Source: Petunia secreta (lineage: Eukaryota; Streptophyta; Magnoliopsida; Solanales; Solanaceae). From it: a stretch of 64,000 nucleotides of DNA. The first letter of the stretch is position 1; each line of letters begins with the position of its first letter. The translations under genes were made by a program, and so were the position numbers. The notes under the pieces are model-generated. The model was not told the origin of the DNA, did not search any database, and worked only from the letters and a program-made list of their open reading frames with translations. Positions 1-12,620 of this stretch are shown here, piece by piece. Location of the stretch: NCBI GenBank assembly GCA_029990175.1, contig JARKIP010000023.1, forward strand, positions 19,735,501-19,799,500, read 5' to 3'.

Positions 1-1986
1 TTAATCTCATTTTACAGCTCTTGATATGTCATGACACTTTCAAAACGAACACTAGAAACGACTTGGACCCCTACTGTGTTATTTTTGTCCATTAAGTTCA
101 AAATAAATATTTTTAGAAGGGACCCTTCACCAAAAGAAGATTTGACGATGCTACAGTATATCAATTGAAGTGACATGATAACTACCTAAATCAAGGTAGT
201 ATTTTGACAACCATCATCTAAGTTTTCATACTCATTACTCAGCAAACCCAAAGAAAAATATAGTACTAATTAGAGTTTAAGCTGCAAAAATTCCTAGTTA
301 AGGAATGGAAATATTAGAGTTTATAGATGTTTTTTTTTAAAATAAAAAATCTCACATATTTAGTACAGTAGATAAACAAATGATCATAGATTACTCAAAA
401 ACCTTTTGTTTAACTCTTTGAATGAATTATTCAGAGACTCAAGTTGAATCAATTTGGTGTTTTATTCAGGACAAAGTGGCTAGTAGCTGAGAGGGACAGC
501 TTGCAATTATGGAGGACCAATTGACGTGGTGCCATCAAGCATCCACGTATTCAAATTAAATTTGCTCTCTTTAATTTCATTTTTCCCAGCAAGTAGTAAT
601 CGAACTAATTAATTGCTATTGAAAGCTGTGTGTGGGTGAGACATTACATAAAAAAATTCCTAAGAACTTCACTTTATTTGGATCAAAGTTACCAAACGAT
701 CTTCACCTCTCTTTCCCTTATAGCTGAACGCAGAATTGCTAACTGTATAGAAATTATATCCCTTGTAGGTTGTAGTCATGCATTAACATTTTTTTTTTTC
801 CTTTTTCCCGGCCTTGAAATCTTTGATTAGTAAAAAATGTAGAAAAGGGTAAGTAATCTGATATTACCTGGAAGAGCAGCCACAGTCTTCAAGGCCTTCC
901 TTTTTTCTCTGACATCTTCCAAAACCAATTTCAGGACAAATTTCTACAAAAACGAAATTCCAAAAAAAAAAAAAAATTTAGAAATTACTTCATCTGTTTA
1001 AAAAAAGATGAACCCATTAATCTTTGCACGAAGTTTAATTAAAAAAGGGAGACTTTTGAAACTTATGGTCTAAAATAAGTCATAAATATTTGTGTGACTA
1101 CAAATTATCTTAATAAAAGTAAAAGTGAAAGCTTATTTCAAAATTTAAAAAAATGAAGCTTATTTCAAAATTTAAAAAAATGTCATTATTTTAAAACGTA
1201 CTAAAAAAAATAAGTTTATTTCTTTTTAAACGGAACGGGGAGAGAGTACTATTACTATTTATAAACAAAGTACTGTAGTAGTATATACCTAACTATTCTA
1301 TGACAAAAAGCGAGTAGCAGCTCATGAAAAAACAGAGGAATCATAATCAAGAAGATTAGATATCTAAAGACAGACAAAATTAGAATCAAGGTAACAGAGA
1401 GAATTATAAGGAATCAAAGAAACTAAAGAAACCAAAACCATATAAAGTACAAAGCAAAAAGTTGTAAATATCCTTAATTATTCCCAAAGTGGAACAAGTA
1501 AAAAAGAAGAAAGTTCTGTATATATACGTGGCTATACAGAAAAAGAAAAGAGAAGAATCATGTACCTTCATTGATCAGCAGGTTTGTGAACTAAAGAAGA
1601 ATCTAAATCAGAATCAGAGCACAGAGAAGGGAATAGAAGAAACAGCTGTATACAAAGTAGAAATTTTATTCTAGTAACTATATATGGTGTAGTGACGAGT
1701 GACAGTAGCAGACGACGTGTTTTCTGAGGCTAAATAATTTTGGAGGCTTAATTATTTCCAGCCAAGCAAGATTCTCTGCGTCGTGGCATGCAATAGGGGC
1801 CCCTCCTTATTTGCACTTTGGTTGCAAGAAACATGCATGTAATTGTTCTTAAAGCTAAACATTTTTTACATGAAACATGAGTACATATTTCTAGCTAGTC
1901 CATTATATCTCTGTTTATACTACATGATAATTAATTTGGATCCTCAACCTAATTTTGGCAGGAATTAGTAGGCAGCTACTAATTAA
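1..1986. other. AT-rich intergenic spacer
   Basis: No coding region that I can support. Open frames are short, without recognisable motifs or splice context. The only structured item is a Stowaway-type MITE at 988-1246, listed separately. A poly-A run lies near 962-976. Confidence 0.6.
988..1246. mobile_element. Stowaway-like MITE
   Basis: The ends are imperfect inverted repeats of the CTCCCTCCGTTTAAAAAGA type: the left end reads CTTCATCTGTTTAAAAAAAG and the right end is the complement of a TTTAAACGGAACGGGGAGAG-like sequence. TA dinucleotides flank both ends (986-987 and 1247-1248), as expected for Tc1/mariner-derived Stowaway elements. The interior contains the phrase 'cttttgaaacttatggtct' typical of this family. 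It is non-coding. Confidence 0.7.
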
Positions 1987-2844
1987 TCATACTATTCTAA
2001 AAGAGCCAATCACTATTAGCAAAATGTAAAAGATCATTTTACCTCTGCAGCAATAAAAATAGAAAATGAGTATTCAATTGAAAAATTTAATAAAATAGAA
2101 AATAGAGCAAAAAACAGAAACACACACAAATCTCAACTTCCTAACTCCTCATCTGCCTAAACTCCTCATCTGCCTAACTCTTCACGTACGCATAAACTCA
2201 TCAGAAACACACACGTACCTAAGCTTCCTAACTCTACATAGAAACTGAAGAGCCTACTGTTCAATTTCAATCATTTATATTTGGCCCATTGAATCAAAAA
2301 ATTATTCCTTCCATCATCATTGCTTTGTATTCCAAATTGACTTCCACCTGATTTCTTTCTCAATATTCTATGTCTAGAATTACTGTGAGTGTTTCTCCCA
2401 TCTTTTGTTCTATCTTTGTTTCTTTATGTTACGTTATACAGCTTTTTTGTGAAGACGTTTGTTTTTGTTCTACTGTGTCCAGGTCATTTTATTTGTGTTT
2501 TTGTTAGGCTGTATGAAATCACATATATATTTACCAACAACTCCTTAAGTCTCCATTTTACTTGTCGTAGCTACATTATAGATATTATACTTCTTACAAA
2601 TTTTGATTCCCTACCATTGGATTATATCAGGAAGGAGATGAGACAAAGCAACACTACAGTCCGCTATTATTCTGATAAATGTATTGATTCCTACTACCCA
2701 TTCCTCTTTTCCAAGTTTCATTTTCATTTTTTCCACATCTTATAAATGTCTCTTTGTTGAATTCTAACATTTATCAGTGTATAAATAGATATATTTGTTT
2801 TACTTATATGTAAATATGAAGAAGCTCTAGATTTTGGACATGAC

Positions 2845-3048
2845 ATGCTTATAAAAATAAAAAATGCAACGCTCGAATATTTCAGGAAAGAGCAATCAAT
2901 CTTGAGAAGAGAATTATTCAAAGGCAGAATTCAGATATATATGGCTGAAGGTTATGGAGATGATAAAATTGATAAAAGAATTCTATTGCCATCATCGTCT
3001 ATTAAAGCAGTCAAATTTCAGCAGGACGATATATCAAAATTTAATTGA
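2845..3048 (+). pseudogene. Helitron helicase-like N-domain fragment
   Basis: A 67-codon open stretch includes the spaced residues FRKEQSILRRELFKGRIQ followed by KRILLPSS. In intact plant Helitron Rep/helicase proteins the helitron-like N-terminal domain has a matching order: an E-Q-N-K-x-R-x-E-L-Y-x-G helix, a short acidic loop, then a G-K-R-I-V-L-P-S-S segment leading to the rolling-circle Rep motifs. Only this short piece remains; the HUH Rep motif and helicase motifs are absent nearby. Its location inside a Helitron with matching ends supports the call. It is certainly non-functional. Confidence 0.6.
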
Positions 3049-4645
3049 CAATGTGTTAGCTTAAATTTGTAATTTATAACTAATTCAATTATTTTTCGAA
3101 GATGTATGCAGTATTTAGATTTGTTTCTTTAAAAATAGCGCTTGTTTGTTAATTTCTAATATTAAGAAAATAGAATTTCTTTCATACATGATCTGCTCTT
3201 GTGAAGAATAATAGTATATGAAATTGCTCCTCTCTTGAATTTGAAAGTACTTTAACAATAAGAATACAAAAAACTTTTAGGAAATTAAATTGCATGTAAT
3301 GGCTCACAAATTAAACAAGTTTGGGGATTGAATTCCCTTATAGCATATATAAGAACCTCTTCGTTAAAAATTTTGTCAAGAAGTAGTGTTGCTCCATTGT
3401 CTCTTAAATTTGTTGGCAATAAATATTGTAAAGAATACAATTGCAAGGGGTTAAAATGTGCACTACATAAAAACTCTTTTTGAGGTTTGGAAAGAATGAA
3501 ACTAAAAAAAGATTCCTTTATTAAGGATAGACGTTTGCAAGAGCAGCCTTGATTTTTTGGTTGATAAGATAATCAATTAATCATATTATATAAGCAAAGA
3601 TGTGTATTCATAATTTCATATAGAAATTATATGTATGGTATTGTACATATGCTGTCATATGTGTCAAGTTTAAAAAAAATTGAACAACTAAATGTCAGTG
3701 TAATTAGTAAAGATAACAAAAAAATTTACTTCTAATAAAGATAATCAAAACAGAAAAGCAGACCACCAACAAGCTTAATTCATTGATAGCCTCACTTAAA
3801 CCCGGTCAAGTGGCCAGCCTTTAAGTACAAAAATAAGAATTTCTTGTGAATTACATTTTAAAACTCAATAGTGAAACAATCTTTGTTAACAATAATTTCA
3901 TACACGTATAAGTTTAATTTGAACTTTAAGTTTGCTTTGTAATAAAGTTCAACAAAAAATGAAAAACCAAATTAATCATACTATTCTAAAAGAGCCAATC
4001 CCTATAGCAAAAAGTAAACGACCATTTTGCCCTTCAAAAACTAAATAATACCTTTGATTTTAGTGTATACAAGTTTAGCTATAAGGTTAGTCTTGAAAAT
4101 TTGAATTATGTCTTTGGATTTTCATAGAACTATTAAGATACATGTATACAAGTTCTTTTTATTAAGATTCATGTATCACTTTCAACAAGTAACTTTTACA
4201 AATGCAATATTTTTCATAAAATATAAATGTTCAAAGTGTTCTACGATTAATGCGAAAAAATGAATTTTACATCTAAGATTTACTCTACACTTCCTTTTTC
4301 ACGTGTCGTACTGTCATGCCGTTAAGTCTAACCCTCCTCTTAATTAATATCAACATTCAACACAATGCATACTTCAATCTTTTTGCTTAAGAGTACTTAT
4401 TTACATCATCAATAACCTTTTGTTCTATCATCTTCTATTTCTTTAGTTTTTTCAATTTAGAGAAAGATGACCTTTCCATGCGGGACTAGAAGAGATGCTT
4501 GCCATCATCGGGATGGAGAGTGGCAATTGGCTTAATTCTACTGAGGTAACTTTAATCTCTTTGCATTTTTTGCTTTCCTTTTTGGTCCTTATTAGATTCT
4601 CATGGTTTGAAATAATTTTGCACGTGATAGGTAGAAAATAATAAG

Positions 4646-4741
4646 TTAGTAGCATATAACTTTGACATGTTAGACAATATAATTAGACATTTATTAGTAG
4701 TATAGAACTTTGACATGTTAGACAATATAATTAGACATTTA
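4646..4741. repeat. Two-copy 48-bp tandem duplication
   Basis: Two adjacent 48-bp units starting TTAGTAG and ending GACATTTA differ at only a few positions near the start. This looks like a recent local duplication inside the small Helitron. Confidence 0.85.
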
Positions 4742-5083
4742 TCTGTCTATTCAACTACTTTCTACCCTTCATGACAGTCTAGAAGTACATTCATATCACG
4801 GGTTAAAAATTTATCTTCATTTTATCATGGTTTCTGATAGCAATATCTCTATTTAGGTGCATACACTTGCGCTTGTATAATTTTTAGAAAAGTTTAGCTA
4901 TGACAATACATTAAGAAATATTTTTGTCAAGTAAACATATAACATTCAGAAGTCATTGCCGATCTGAAAATTGATGAACTACTCAAATAATAGTCACTAA
5001 TATATACTTTTTTATAACTCAAACATATTTTATGGTAATATTTATATATATTTAAAAATTATTTTATTTATATCTATGGGCCT

Positions 5084-5100
5084 CACGCGCGTGGCGCGTG
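5084..5100. other. Helitron 3' terminal hairpin
   Basis: Perfect palindromic stem of seven GC-rich pairs with a 3-nt loop, eight bases upstream of the terminal CTAG. In Helitrons this hairpin serves as the transposition terminator. Confidence 0.85.
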
Positions 5101-5688
5101 CCCAAAGACTAGTGTTATTAAAGGCATATATAAGTGCAATGTTACTGTCCAGACATTACAATTAAAGTTAGTAGGGGCTAGCGACTAACTTATAATAAAA
5201 AATATCCGAAGTTTCTTTCAACACGTGAAGAAACGAATAGTCGAATACATAGACTTTTACCCATCCTAAGCTTCAAGCCGTCATTGCGGCTATTAATTGC
5301 GTGCTATCATCATCTTTCGCCAGAAATATTTAAGTTACTAAATTGCGAATTAGTTATATTTATATTATTAAAATAATTTAATCATATTCATATTAATATA
5401 AAAGTGGGAATCCTTAAAGTAAAAAGTGAAAGACGAAAATACTCTTATAATATTTTTGGACAAAAATATAAATAAATATTATAATAAAAAACTAGAGAAT
5501 TTGAGGAGATACTTATTATATTTGATATGAGACTATTCATTTCCTTTTTTCACTGTACCAACTCAGTAAGAAATTCATAAATGGCCATGTACCTATTCCT
5601 AGGAGTTGTGCAATGTATGTTGATGAAAACGTTTGGTAAGGTAAAAGGTCTTATTTTATCTATGCCATTGCATTGATATATCTAAAAG

Positions 5689-5836
5689 AGTTTAGTATCA
5701 ATCACTCGGAACTTCTGTTTGGTCGTGTACAGCCAAAGTCATCTATCAGTGTTCTTGGTCTCCTCCAACGACCTTATTATCATTCCACTATTGAGAATGT
5801 TGAAGCTGCAGATTGTCAAGCAACATCTTTTGAGAG
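5689..5836 (+). other. Exon-like fragment, unrecognised
   Basis: An open stretch translating with phrases such as ELLFGRVQPKSSISVLGL and YYHSTIENVEAADCQATSF ends in a good splice donor (GAGAG|GTATGA). I do not recognise the protein. Its position within a Helitron suggests a captured host-gene exon, but a chance open frame is possible. Other scraps that look exon-like lie at 6479-6550 and 7234-7312. Confidence 0.25.
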
Positions 5837-5920
5837 GTATGATAGCTATAACATTTCCAAATATAGAAACTCTGGTGGTGGCTTCAATTTGAGAAATGCA
5901 TGCCTTCCAAGACACAAATA

Positions 5921-6194
5921 CTCCCTCTGTCCCAATTTATGTGTCACACTTTCCTTTTTGGTCTGTCCCAAAAAGAATGTCACATTTCCTTATTTGTCAA
6001 CTATTTAATGCACTATCTCTACTTTATCCCTATTGGGCCCTACTTATTTTAAAAGCCACAAACAACTTTTTGATTACTACAATCTTCTCTCTCTTACTTT
6101 TTCAAGGGTAAATTTGCACATTTACAAAGTCAACTTCTATTTCTTAAATTCCGTGCCAAGTCAAACACCGCCACATAAATTGGGACGGAGGGAG
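5921..6194. mobile_element. Stowaway MITE
   Basis: The left end CTCCCTCTGTCCCAATTTAT pairs with the right end ATAAATTGGGACGGAGGGAG as a nearly perfect inverted repeat. TA target duplications are at 5919-5920 and 6195-6196. The 274-bp length fits the family. It is non-coding; open frames across it are coincidental. Confidence 0.92.
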
Positions 6195-6598
6195 TATATA
6201 TTTGCTTGTGCGCGTATTTTCTCTACTCATTCATTAATATTGTTTTAACGAAACTAAATTACAGTTATACACTTTCAGCTGATAAGCTCATATAGTGCCG
6301 CATTTGGGATTTGTGGAATTCATTTTTGGTTGAAGACATAAAAGTTAGTAAGAAATCTACGCTAGCCACTAGGCCCTTTTTCTGCTCTTTTTTTGTCATC
6401 TAAGAAACACTATTGAAACCTTGTTTCTAAAATATTCTTAAACCGACTTCCGTTATATTTCTTGTTTTTGTTTAAAGGTGATGCCAATGCATTACACATT
6501 TGAGGAGCAGGAGTATGTTCAATGCATAAAGTATTGCAAAAGTGTATGTGTACTTGTGGAATTCTTAAAGTAGCTAGAATTATGAAATGTTTGATTTA

Positions 6599-6820
6599 GA
6601 GCCCGTTTGGGTGGGATTATTTTAAGTAGCTTAAAAGTCAAAAGTTGTTTATAAATTATTTCTGAAAAGTTAAAAAAATCCTTACTTCTCATTTTTGGGT
6701 TCTTTTAAGCACAAAAGTGCTTATAAGTCCTTTGATTTTTGAGTTACCAAACACCAATTTTTAACTTAAAGGCACATATGTACTTTTTTAAGTTACTTTT
6801 AAACTTACCCAAACGAGCTC
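6599..6820. mobile_element. Tourist/Harbinger-type MITE
   Basis: The terminal inverted repeats GAGCCCGTTTGGGT and ACCCAAACGAGCTC face each other across 222 bp, flanked by TTA on both sides (6596-6598 and 6821-6823). A 3-bp TTA/TAA duplication is typical of PIF/Harbinger derivatives. A hAT origin cannot be excluded, because GCCCGTTTGG ends also occur in that superfamily. Confidence 0.75.
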
Positions 6821-7974
6821 TTAGTGATTAATTATTCCACATTTCACTCGAATTTTTTGATCACTAATCGTCCTAATCTCATGTAGATAAATTGTTCTTT
6901 ATTTTGGAAATTGTGTAGCTTCTAGCAACGTATAATTTAAAATTTTCAAACTAAAGGTCTTTAAATTCTTATGTCATTACATATATAAAGACAATTTCAA
7001 TAGTCTCATATTTATTTCTCATACTTGACTTTTCATGTACCGTATAATTTCAAGTGTACTTAATTCTTAGCATATAAATATAGTTGTTAATTTTCATAGC
7101 AATTTTGGTGGAAAGACATCAAAGAGTCTCAGTGCATTCAACTTACAAGTAAAGAGTTCGTTTAATTCAAAAGCGGCTGTGTCGTATAAGAGATCTGTTA
7201 CTATAACTATGGTGATCTGTGTTTGTTGTTATGTAGTTGGTACAATATATTCCAACCGTTGGCTATCGACTTATGGACAAGATTGGCACTAGATGTGTGG
7301 GAACTCCTACATAGAAGGATAGCACCCTTCTTTCACTTTGCTCTGTCACAGAATGAAGGCTAAATACCTCCATTAGTACGCTATGTATACCATAATAGAT
7401 ATAGTTAGGTTTTTTTTTTTTTATAATATTTTTGTTTTACAAAATTGTACTATAGTGATTTTATAAAAGACTTAATGGTAAGGCTTCTTGCGATGACTTG
7501 AAAATATGTATAATATTGTTCCTGAAGGATTTAGCTTCTCTCATACTATACCATAGTTAACGTCAGTGCTATTTTCGTTATATTTATTTTGATACAGAAC
7601 TATGAATTAAATAAACGAGCTAATGGATATAGGTTTGTTTTTAGTTATTCATGCGTTTCTTTGCTTTCCCACAATTTTAGGTTTTTTTTCTCTGATGTGT
7701 TTGTTCATGGGTTGTATCTAATGCATATAATATTATTAGTAATTTTGTATGGATAGTTGAAAGAAAAAATGGTTATAACTCACAGAATCTTCTATTTTTT
7801 GTAAGAAGCTAGATTTAAATTATCTACATTAACAAATATTATATGGAACTATTGTTTGAATCACTTTTTTATGTAATTATTGCTCCTTTATTAACATTTC
7901 ATACAAATTTAAGGACTCACGCGCAGAGTACGTGTCTAAAACTAGTTTATTATAAGCCATGTTAATGTTTACTA

Positions 7975-8003
7975 TTATATATATATATACACACACACAC
8001 ACA
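7975..8003. repeat. (TA)n(CA)n microsatellite
   Basis: A run of TA dinucleotides passes directly into a run of CA dinucleotides. Confidence 0.9.
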
Positions 8004-8866
8004 TAATTATGTACGTAATAAATAATCTGATTGTGTGTAAATATTTTGGTACATACAACTTAAATTCATAAATATATCATATGGACAAAAAAAATACAGT
8101 TGATAGTAAAGAGTTAAACTTGCACATAATTTATATTATCAAATGCTCCTCTTTTTTCCTTTTCTCATTATCTCTGAGCTCATTCTTACCCCAGAATTTT
8201 CAGAACATGTTAACACTAGAAAGTGATACCCTTATATAGGAGCAAATTACAATGAGCGTGGAAAGAAGACTCGGAAAGAGTTCGATCGAGGCAGAAATAT
8301 TGTCTGTATTTTGATCTTATTTGGGTATAAATGGCATTAGGGCATTGAGTAGGGCAGGACTTTAGTTTAATTAAGATGTAAACTTCCTATTTAACTAACG
8401 TTTACCACAAAGGCTTAACTTGTCTCAAAATTTTCTCGAGCAATTTTGCATTCTCAGCAATCATATCATCATTAATGGGTAGAGAGCTAATAACGTTTCA
8501 CATCTCCCTTCTTGACTAATATACTGAAGAAGCCTATATATACACACAGAGAGAAAATACTTTGAACAGTTAGACAAGTGGACCAACCAAATAATTGGGT
8601 AGCATAAGGAATGGTATGAAATGGTGTTAGTATTATAATAATGTCATTTTTCATGTTCTTATGCATTTCCGATTTCAAGTTTATATGATTAGGTTGTTGA
8701 CTGTTGAGGGTTTCATTTGCTGTCGAGCTACATATAGACTTGTAGCCGGCCTATATATGAGATAAAAGTAAACTACTTTTTATAGCTTTAATTTAATTAG
8801 AGTATTGGGTGGTGTTGTATGTATAAACATTTAACAGGATAGGGATTGAAAACTTTGAACTCCGAA
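8004..8866. other. Gene-free spacer
   Basis: No supported gene. Short open frames only, no splice-flanked coding signal recognised. Confidence 0.5.
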
Positions 8867-9155
8867 TGATAAAATCGACAAATTCGGGCGCTCACATAAG
8901 CTTGGATGTCTTTCCTTAGGCTCTGATACCATGATAAAATCGAGCACCGGGCGCCCACACACTCGGGCACAACAAGCTCGGGCGCCAATCACACGGGCAT
9001 CCACACAGACACGGACGCCCACATAAGCTTGGACCTAACTCACACTCCAAAAGCTAGCTCAAAGGGTGGAGGATTGTCCAAAACTTATATAGGCATCTTG
9101 ACTTCTCTTTTCCATCGATGTGGAACACATTCCCACACCACAACACGCTTCAACA
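8867..9155 (-). mobile_element. Fragment of a tRNA-Met-primed LTR element
   Basis: At 8919-8931 the complement of TGGTATCAGAGCC, a primer-binding site for initiator tRNA-Met, directly abuts a sequence starting TGATAAAATCGAGC (8932) that can be read to a CA near 9155. This fits a 5' LTR of about 224 bp on the minus strand. To its left, 8867-8918 repeats the LTR start (TGATAAAATCG... ACATAAGCTTGGA) in shortened form, so most of the element is gone or it is TRIM-like. The LTR also contains the phrase 'aaaagctagctcaaagg', which I associate with many dicot LTRs. Outer boundaries are uncertain. Confidence 0.5.
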
Positions 9156-9830
9156 CCGAATTAACTACTTGTGCGAAATTCGGTCTATGCTACTTGGTAG
9201 TATTATATATGGTAGGAACTTTCTCGAAGTTCATCAATCGAAAGGAATCAAGAATCAACCTCATGTTGGTCTAGCCCTTATATATACGTGTAAAGTCCAT
9301 ATGATTTAATAATGTGCCTTGATTGTGCGTTCATTTTATAAGACTTGTGTGGTTTGAGTTGCAAGAAAAAGAGAAGAAGCAAACAAAATCCTTGGTTGGC
9401 CTCTAACTTTGCTTGGATGGTTTCTAATGTCTTCTTCTTTCTGTTTTTGGAAATTGGAATAGTCCCTTAATTTCCTTTAAGTTTTTTCTTCCGTTCCACT
9501 AATTTTTCCCCTCCCTTTGACACTGCTCATTGGAGTTCAGCCACTCTTTCAAAAGTAATTGAAGCCTAACCACTTTATAATTAGTTGGACAATGTCATCC
9601 ATTACTTAAACAAGAAAAGCCTACCATGTTGTTCGTTGCTGCCCAGAAGCATAGATGCATTCATTAACCCCGAGTTCCATTAGTCTAAATATTTAGTCCT
9701 AAACCCAGCAAGTCGAATCACCAAAGCTTGCAAAAATATTTTGCTTCTGAAATTACTCACATATTGGCAAGCAAGAGATTCCTGCAGATAAAAGTTGTTG
9801 ATAATTTATTTATTCTTCTTCTTCTTGTTC
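9156..9830. other. Gene-free spacer
   Basis: I see no gene, RNA or element boundary that can be supported here. Confidence 0.45.
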
Positions 9831-9839
9831 AATTTTTCT

Positions 9840-10310
9840 GAATTTTACATTGAAATTTTTACTTTTTAAAATTAGATCTCAGAACAAATTCTTGAGATTG
9901 CTAACTTTCTATGTTTAATTTCCAAGATAAAATACTGATTTTAACTTTTAAGTTTAAACCCCATCAACAATCATGAAATTTTTATTTTCATTTTCATTTT
10001 CAAAACCCATGAAAATAGCTTGAGATTTCAACTTCTCATATTCAAACTCCAGCACAAAATTATGGGATTTTCTTTTCTACTAGAAAATCCCATAAAAAGT
10101 ACGTAGCTGCGCTTTTCACTTTATAAGTTCTAATTCCATGAAAAAAATATTGGGATTTTTCACTTTTCAACTACTAAATTTCATGATAAAATGCTGAGGT
10201 TTTTACTTTACGCTGCTCAAACCCCATACCAAAAAACTGGAACTTCCTCTTTTCGATCAGATAATTCCATAGCAAAAATTTTGGCCACCGTTTTCGGAGG
10301 GTTTCCTTTT
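9840..10310. repeat. Degenerate tandem array
   Basis: A loose phrase of the form 'ccatgaaaaattttgggatttttacttttcaa' recurs roughly every 50-70 bases with heavy divergence. A related phrase (aaaatactgggac) returns near 10820-10950. It is probably an old tandem array; no coding capacity. Confidence 0.4.
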
Positions 10311-11269
10311 TCCATATCCTGCACATATACTCAAATTACTCACTATTTTTATTTGTTATTTCATTGGCATGAAATTATGAATTAAAGCAAAAAAGAAGTA
10401 GTACAACTAGATTGAAAAACTCCATCTTAAATCGATTAGCTTCAAAAGCTTGAAAACTTCCAATTGAAATGCGCCCTCGAGCAAAAAAAAAAATCTGTAT
10501 ATCTCAATAAGATTAGCTTCCATGTTATTACCAGGCTCCATAAAATATTTGAGGCTCGAATCAAAATGAAAGATAATCATAGATCGTGAACAGATAAATA
10601 GGAGAAATCACGATACGAAGCTTTGGAAAATTGGAAAAGAAGGGTAGCAAAGTCTTTTCACACATATTTTAATTAAAAATGGCTAATCTTCCAATACTTT
10701 GTAAGTAGCGGCTAGAAGCTGATGGTAAAAATTTAGTCACGTAGTCTGTATGCACCGCACTAATTGAATACTAGTCAACACAAAATTGCTTGAAAATTAG
10801 TTAGCTCCGGACAAGTCTCAATATTTTATACTGGGATCACTTAAACCCTAATCTCATTATAAAATACTGGGACTTTATATATAAAGCTCCAGGTACTTTG
10901 AACATAAATCACAATATAAAATAATAGGAGTCCCAGTGTAAAATACTGAGACTAGTTAGGGGTGTTTGCCAACGCTAGTGGAGTGTAAGTGTGCGCGCAG
11001 ATGTTTGGCTATTTCTCAATTAATTTTAAAACAGTGAATCGAACTCATCTAGGACATCTAAAATTGGCTAGTTATCAAAATTTCACGTCATAATGGCTAC
11101 TGCATTTCATTTTTACATTGGACAGGGTACGGCCTATAGCTTGGGTTGGGCTCTCATTTTTCCAGAATCAGTTTCATTGTTGGGCTACTAACAAAAAATT
11201 TCACCTGGTGTCCACAAATTTGACTAGTTTTGACGATTTATTCTCGTTCTCTATGGTTTAAGCAATTGA

Positions 11270-11690
11270 CCTCCAGCTTGGTAAGTGTTGCATGCCTTGC
11301 CAAAACTCCAATGCAATTTAGCTGGAAGAGGGATGAAGGAGTCAAGGGCTGGTGTTGCCTATTTTCAAAGATTTCGAGACAAAGTAATTGAGAAGGAAGT
11401 GAAAGGGTCCAGAGGCAATTTAGTGGAGAGCAAGGGATAAAGGGATCGAGTGCATATTTTGGCTATTTTTCAAGATTTCAAGACAATTTAGTTGAAGACA
11501 GGGGAGGCTTTCAAGGACAAGTGTTGCCCTACCACGACTTCAAGACAATTTTGTTGGAGATAGGAAGGGGTTGATGACAAGTGTTGCCTATTTGCCAAGA
11601 TTTTATGGCAATTTAGTTGGACATGGGTGAAAAAAGTCGATGGCAAGTATTGGATACCAAGACTTCATAGTAATTTAGCTAGAGAAGAAG
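11270..11690. repeat. Diverged minisatellite, units about 61-68 bp
   Basis: The core 'caatttagttgga' recurs near 11313, 11415, 11483, 11544, 11608 and 11669, each preceded by 'caagatttcaagac'-like and followed by 'gacaagtgttgccta'-like sequence. Spacing is 61-68 bp, except for one interval near 100 bp. Units have diverged substantially. No gene is seen from 11690 to 12337. Confidence 0.65.
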
Positions 11691-12337
11691 GAAAGAAGAA
11701 TGCGCGTCATTAGTTAGGTGTTAAGAAATATTTATGTTCGAATATTATCAGTGGATAATCATTCTTATTAAACCATGTTAAACGGAGTTTATCTCTGATG
11801 TTATAAATCTCCCCTATACACCTAAACTAAAATTCTACATTGCAGTAAAAAATTTCCATGGAAGACTGTGTTACCAAGCTTTTTTAGTTTTCAGCCATTT
11901 TAAAAAAAAATTGTTGCATGAATAATTACTCAAGTTCAGGCCAATAAGGTATTAAGTTAAGTCCTCCTGAAATCCAAAAAAGTTATATTTTTTTATTTTA
12001 ATTTACGAAAAAATTAGCACAAAAATGTGAAGTTGGATTCAACTCAAGTAAAGTTGAAGCCTTTTTATTCGAGGTTGAGGAAAATAACAAACAAAATTCG
12101 AATTTGATTTTTAAACGTTGACTATTTCCTGATCTGTGCTCTAAAATGTGGTTACTTTTTGACGATTTCTGGTTAAGAAGATCCGAAACAATTACCAAGT
12201 GAAGAGAAAGCTGGAGTTTTCTCCAAGGTGTAAGTCTCTTTCTCAATTATGTACGCGTGTAATATTGATTCACATGGCTTTGGCTTTTTGCTTTGTTTGT
12301 TGAATCAAAGACTGTTATCCAAGTATAGTTTGGTTTA

Positions 12338-12620
12338 TGTTAAAAGTATGAACAATACTACTGAATCAAGGGAACTTGGTATTGAGTTTAGAGAGAGAGA
12401 GAGAGTGAGCTAAGAAGGGAGTTTAGAGAGAGAAAAAAAATATCTCATTTCTGTAAAAGTGTACAAACTAATTATCTAACTAACTATATATGCTAACAGA
12501 TTTCCTAACTACTTACTAACAGCTGTCAATTAACTAACTAACTGACTCTAGAATCTTCTAGAAGCTTACAATACATATAGCTCACTGTACAACCATATGG
12601 AAGCATAACTTATTTCAACA
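12338..12620 (-). repeat. Copia 3' LTR
   Basis: 283 bp, TGTTAAAAGTATG to TTTCAACA in plus-strand reading. It is shorter than the partner LTR mainly because its GA run is short. The last pol codons (GAG GGG GAG TGT TGA) end inside it. Confidence 0.93.

Larger units (their letters stand above)
3976..5112 (+). mobile_element. Helitron (non-autonomous, 1137 bp)
   Basis: It begins TCATACTATTCTAAAAGAGC after an A and ends ...AGACTAG before a T. A perfect 7-bp stem (CACGCGC, loop GTG, GCGCGTG) lies at 5084-5100, eight bases before CTAG. TC start, CTRR end, 3' hairpin and A/T insertion site together are diagnostic of Helitrons. No Rep/helicase coding capacity is visible, so it depended on another element. 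It sits inside the older Helitron 1987-7945. Confidence 0.85.
1987..7945 (+). mobile_element. Old Helitron carrying nested insertions
   Basis: The 5' end begins TCATACTATTCTAAAAGAGC, preceded by A. The 3' end finishes in CTAG followed by T (7942-7946), with an imperfect hairpin (CACGCGC / GTACGTG) about ten bases upstream. Both ends match those of the smaller Helitron at 3976-5112, so the two belong to one family. Helitrons insert between A and T without target duplication, which is what is seen. The interior holds a decayed Rep/helicase fragment (2845-3048), the second Helitron, two MITEs and exon-like scraps. Pairing this 5' end with this 3' end is inference; two truncated elements are also possible. 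Confidence 0.55.

Noticed and set aside
2389..2745. 118-codon open frame rich in Phe, Leu and Tyr
   Set aside because: AT-rich pyrimidine tracts give such hydrophobic frames by chance; no motif, no support on either side.
8797..9022. Two overlapping 63-codon minus-strand frames with Cys and Arg
   Set aside because: They cover the LTR/primer-site fragment; the composition reflects the GC-rich LTR and not coding sequence.
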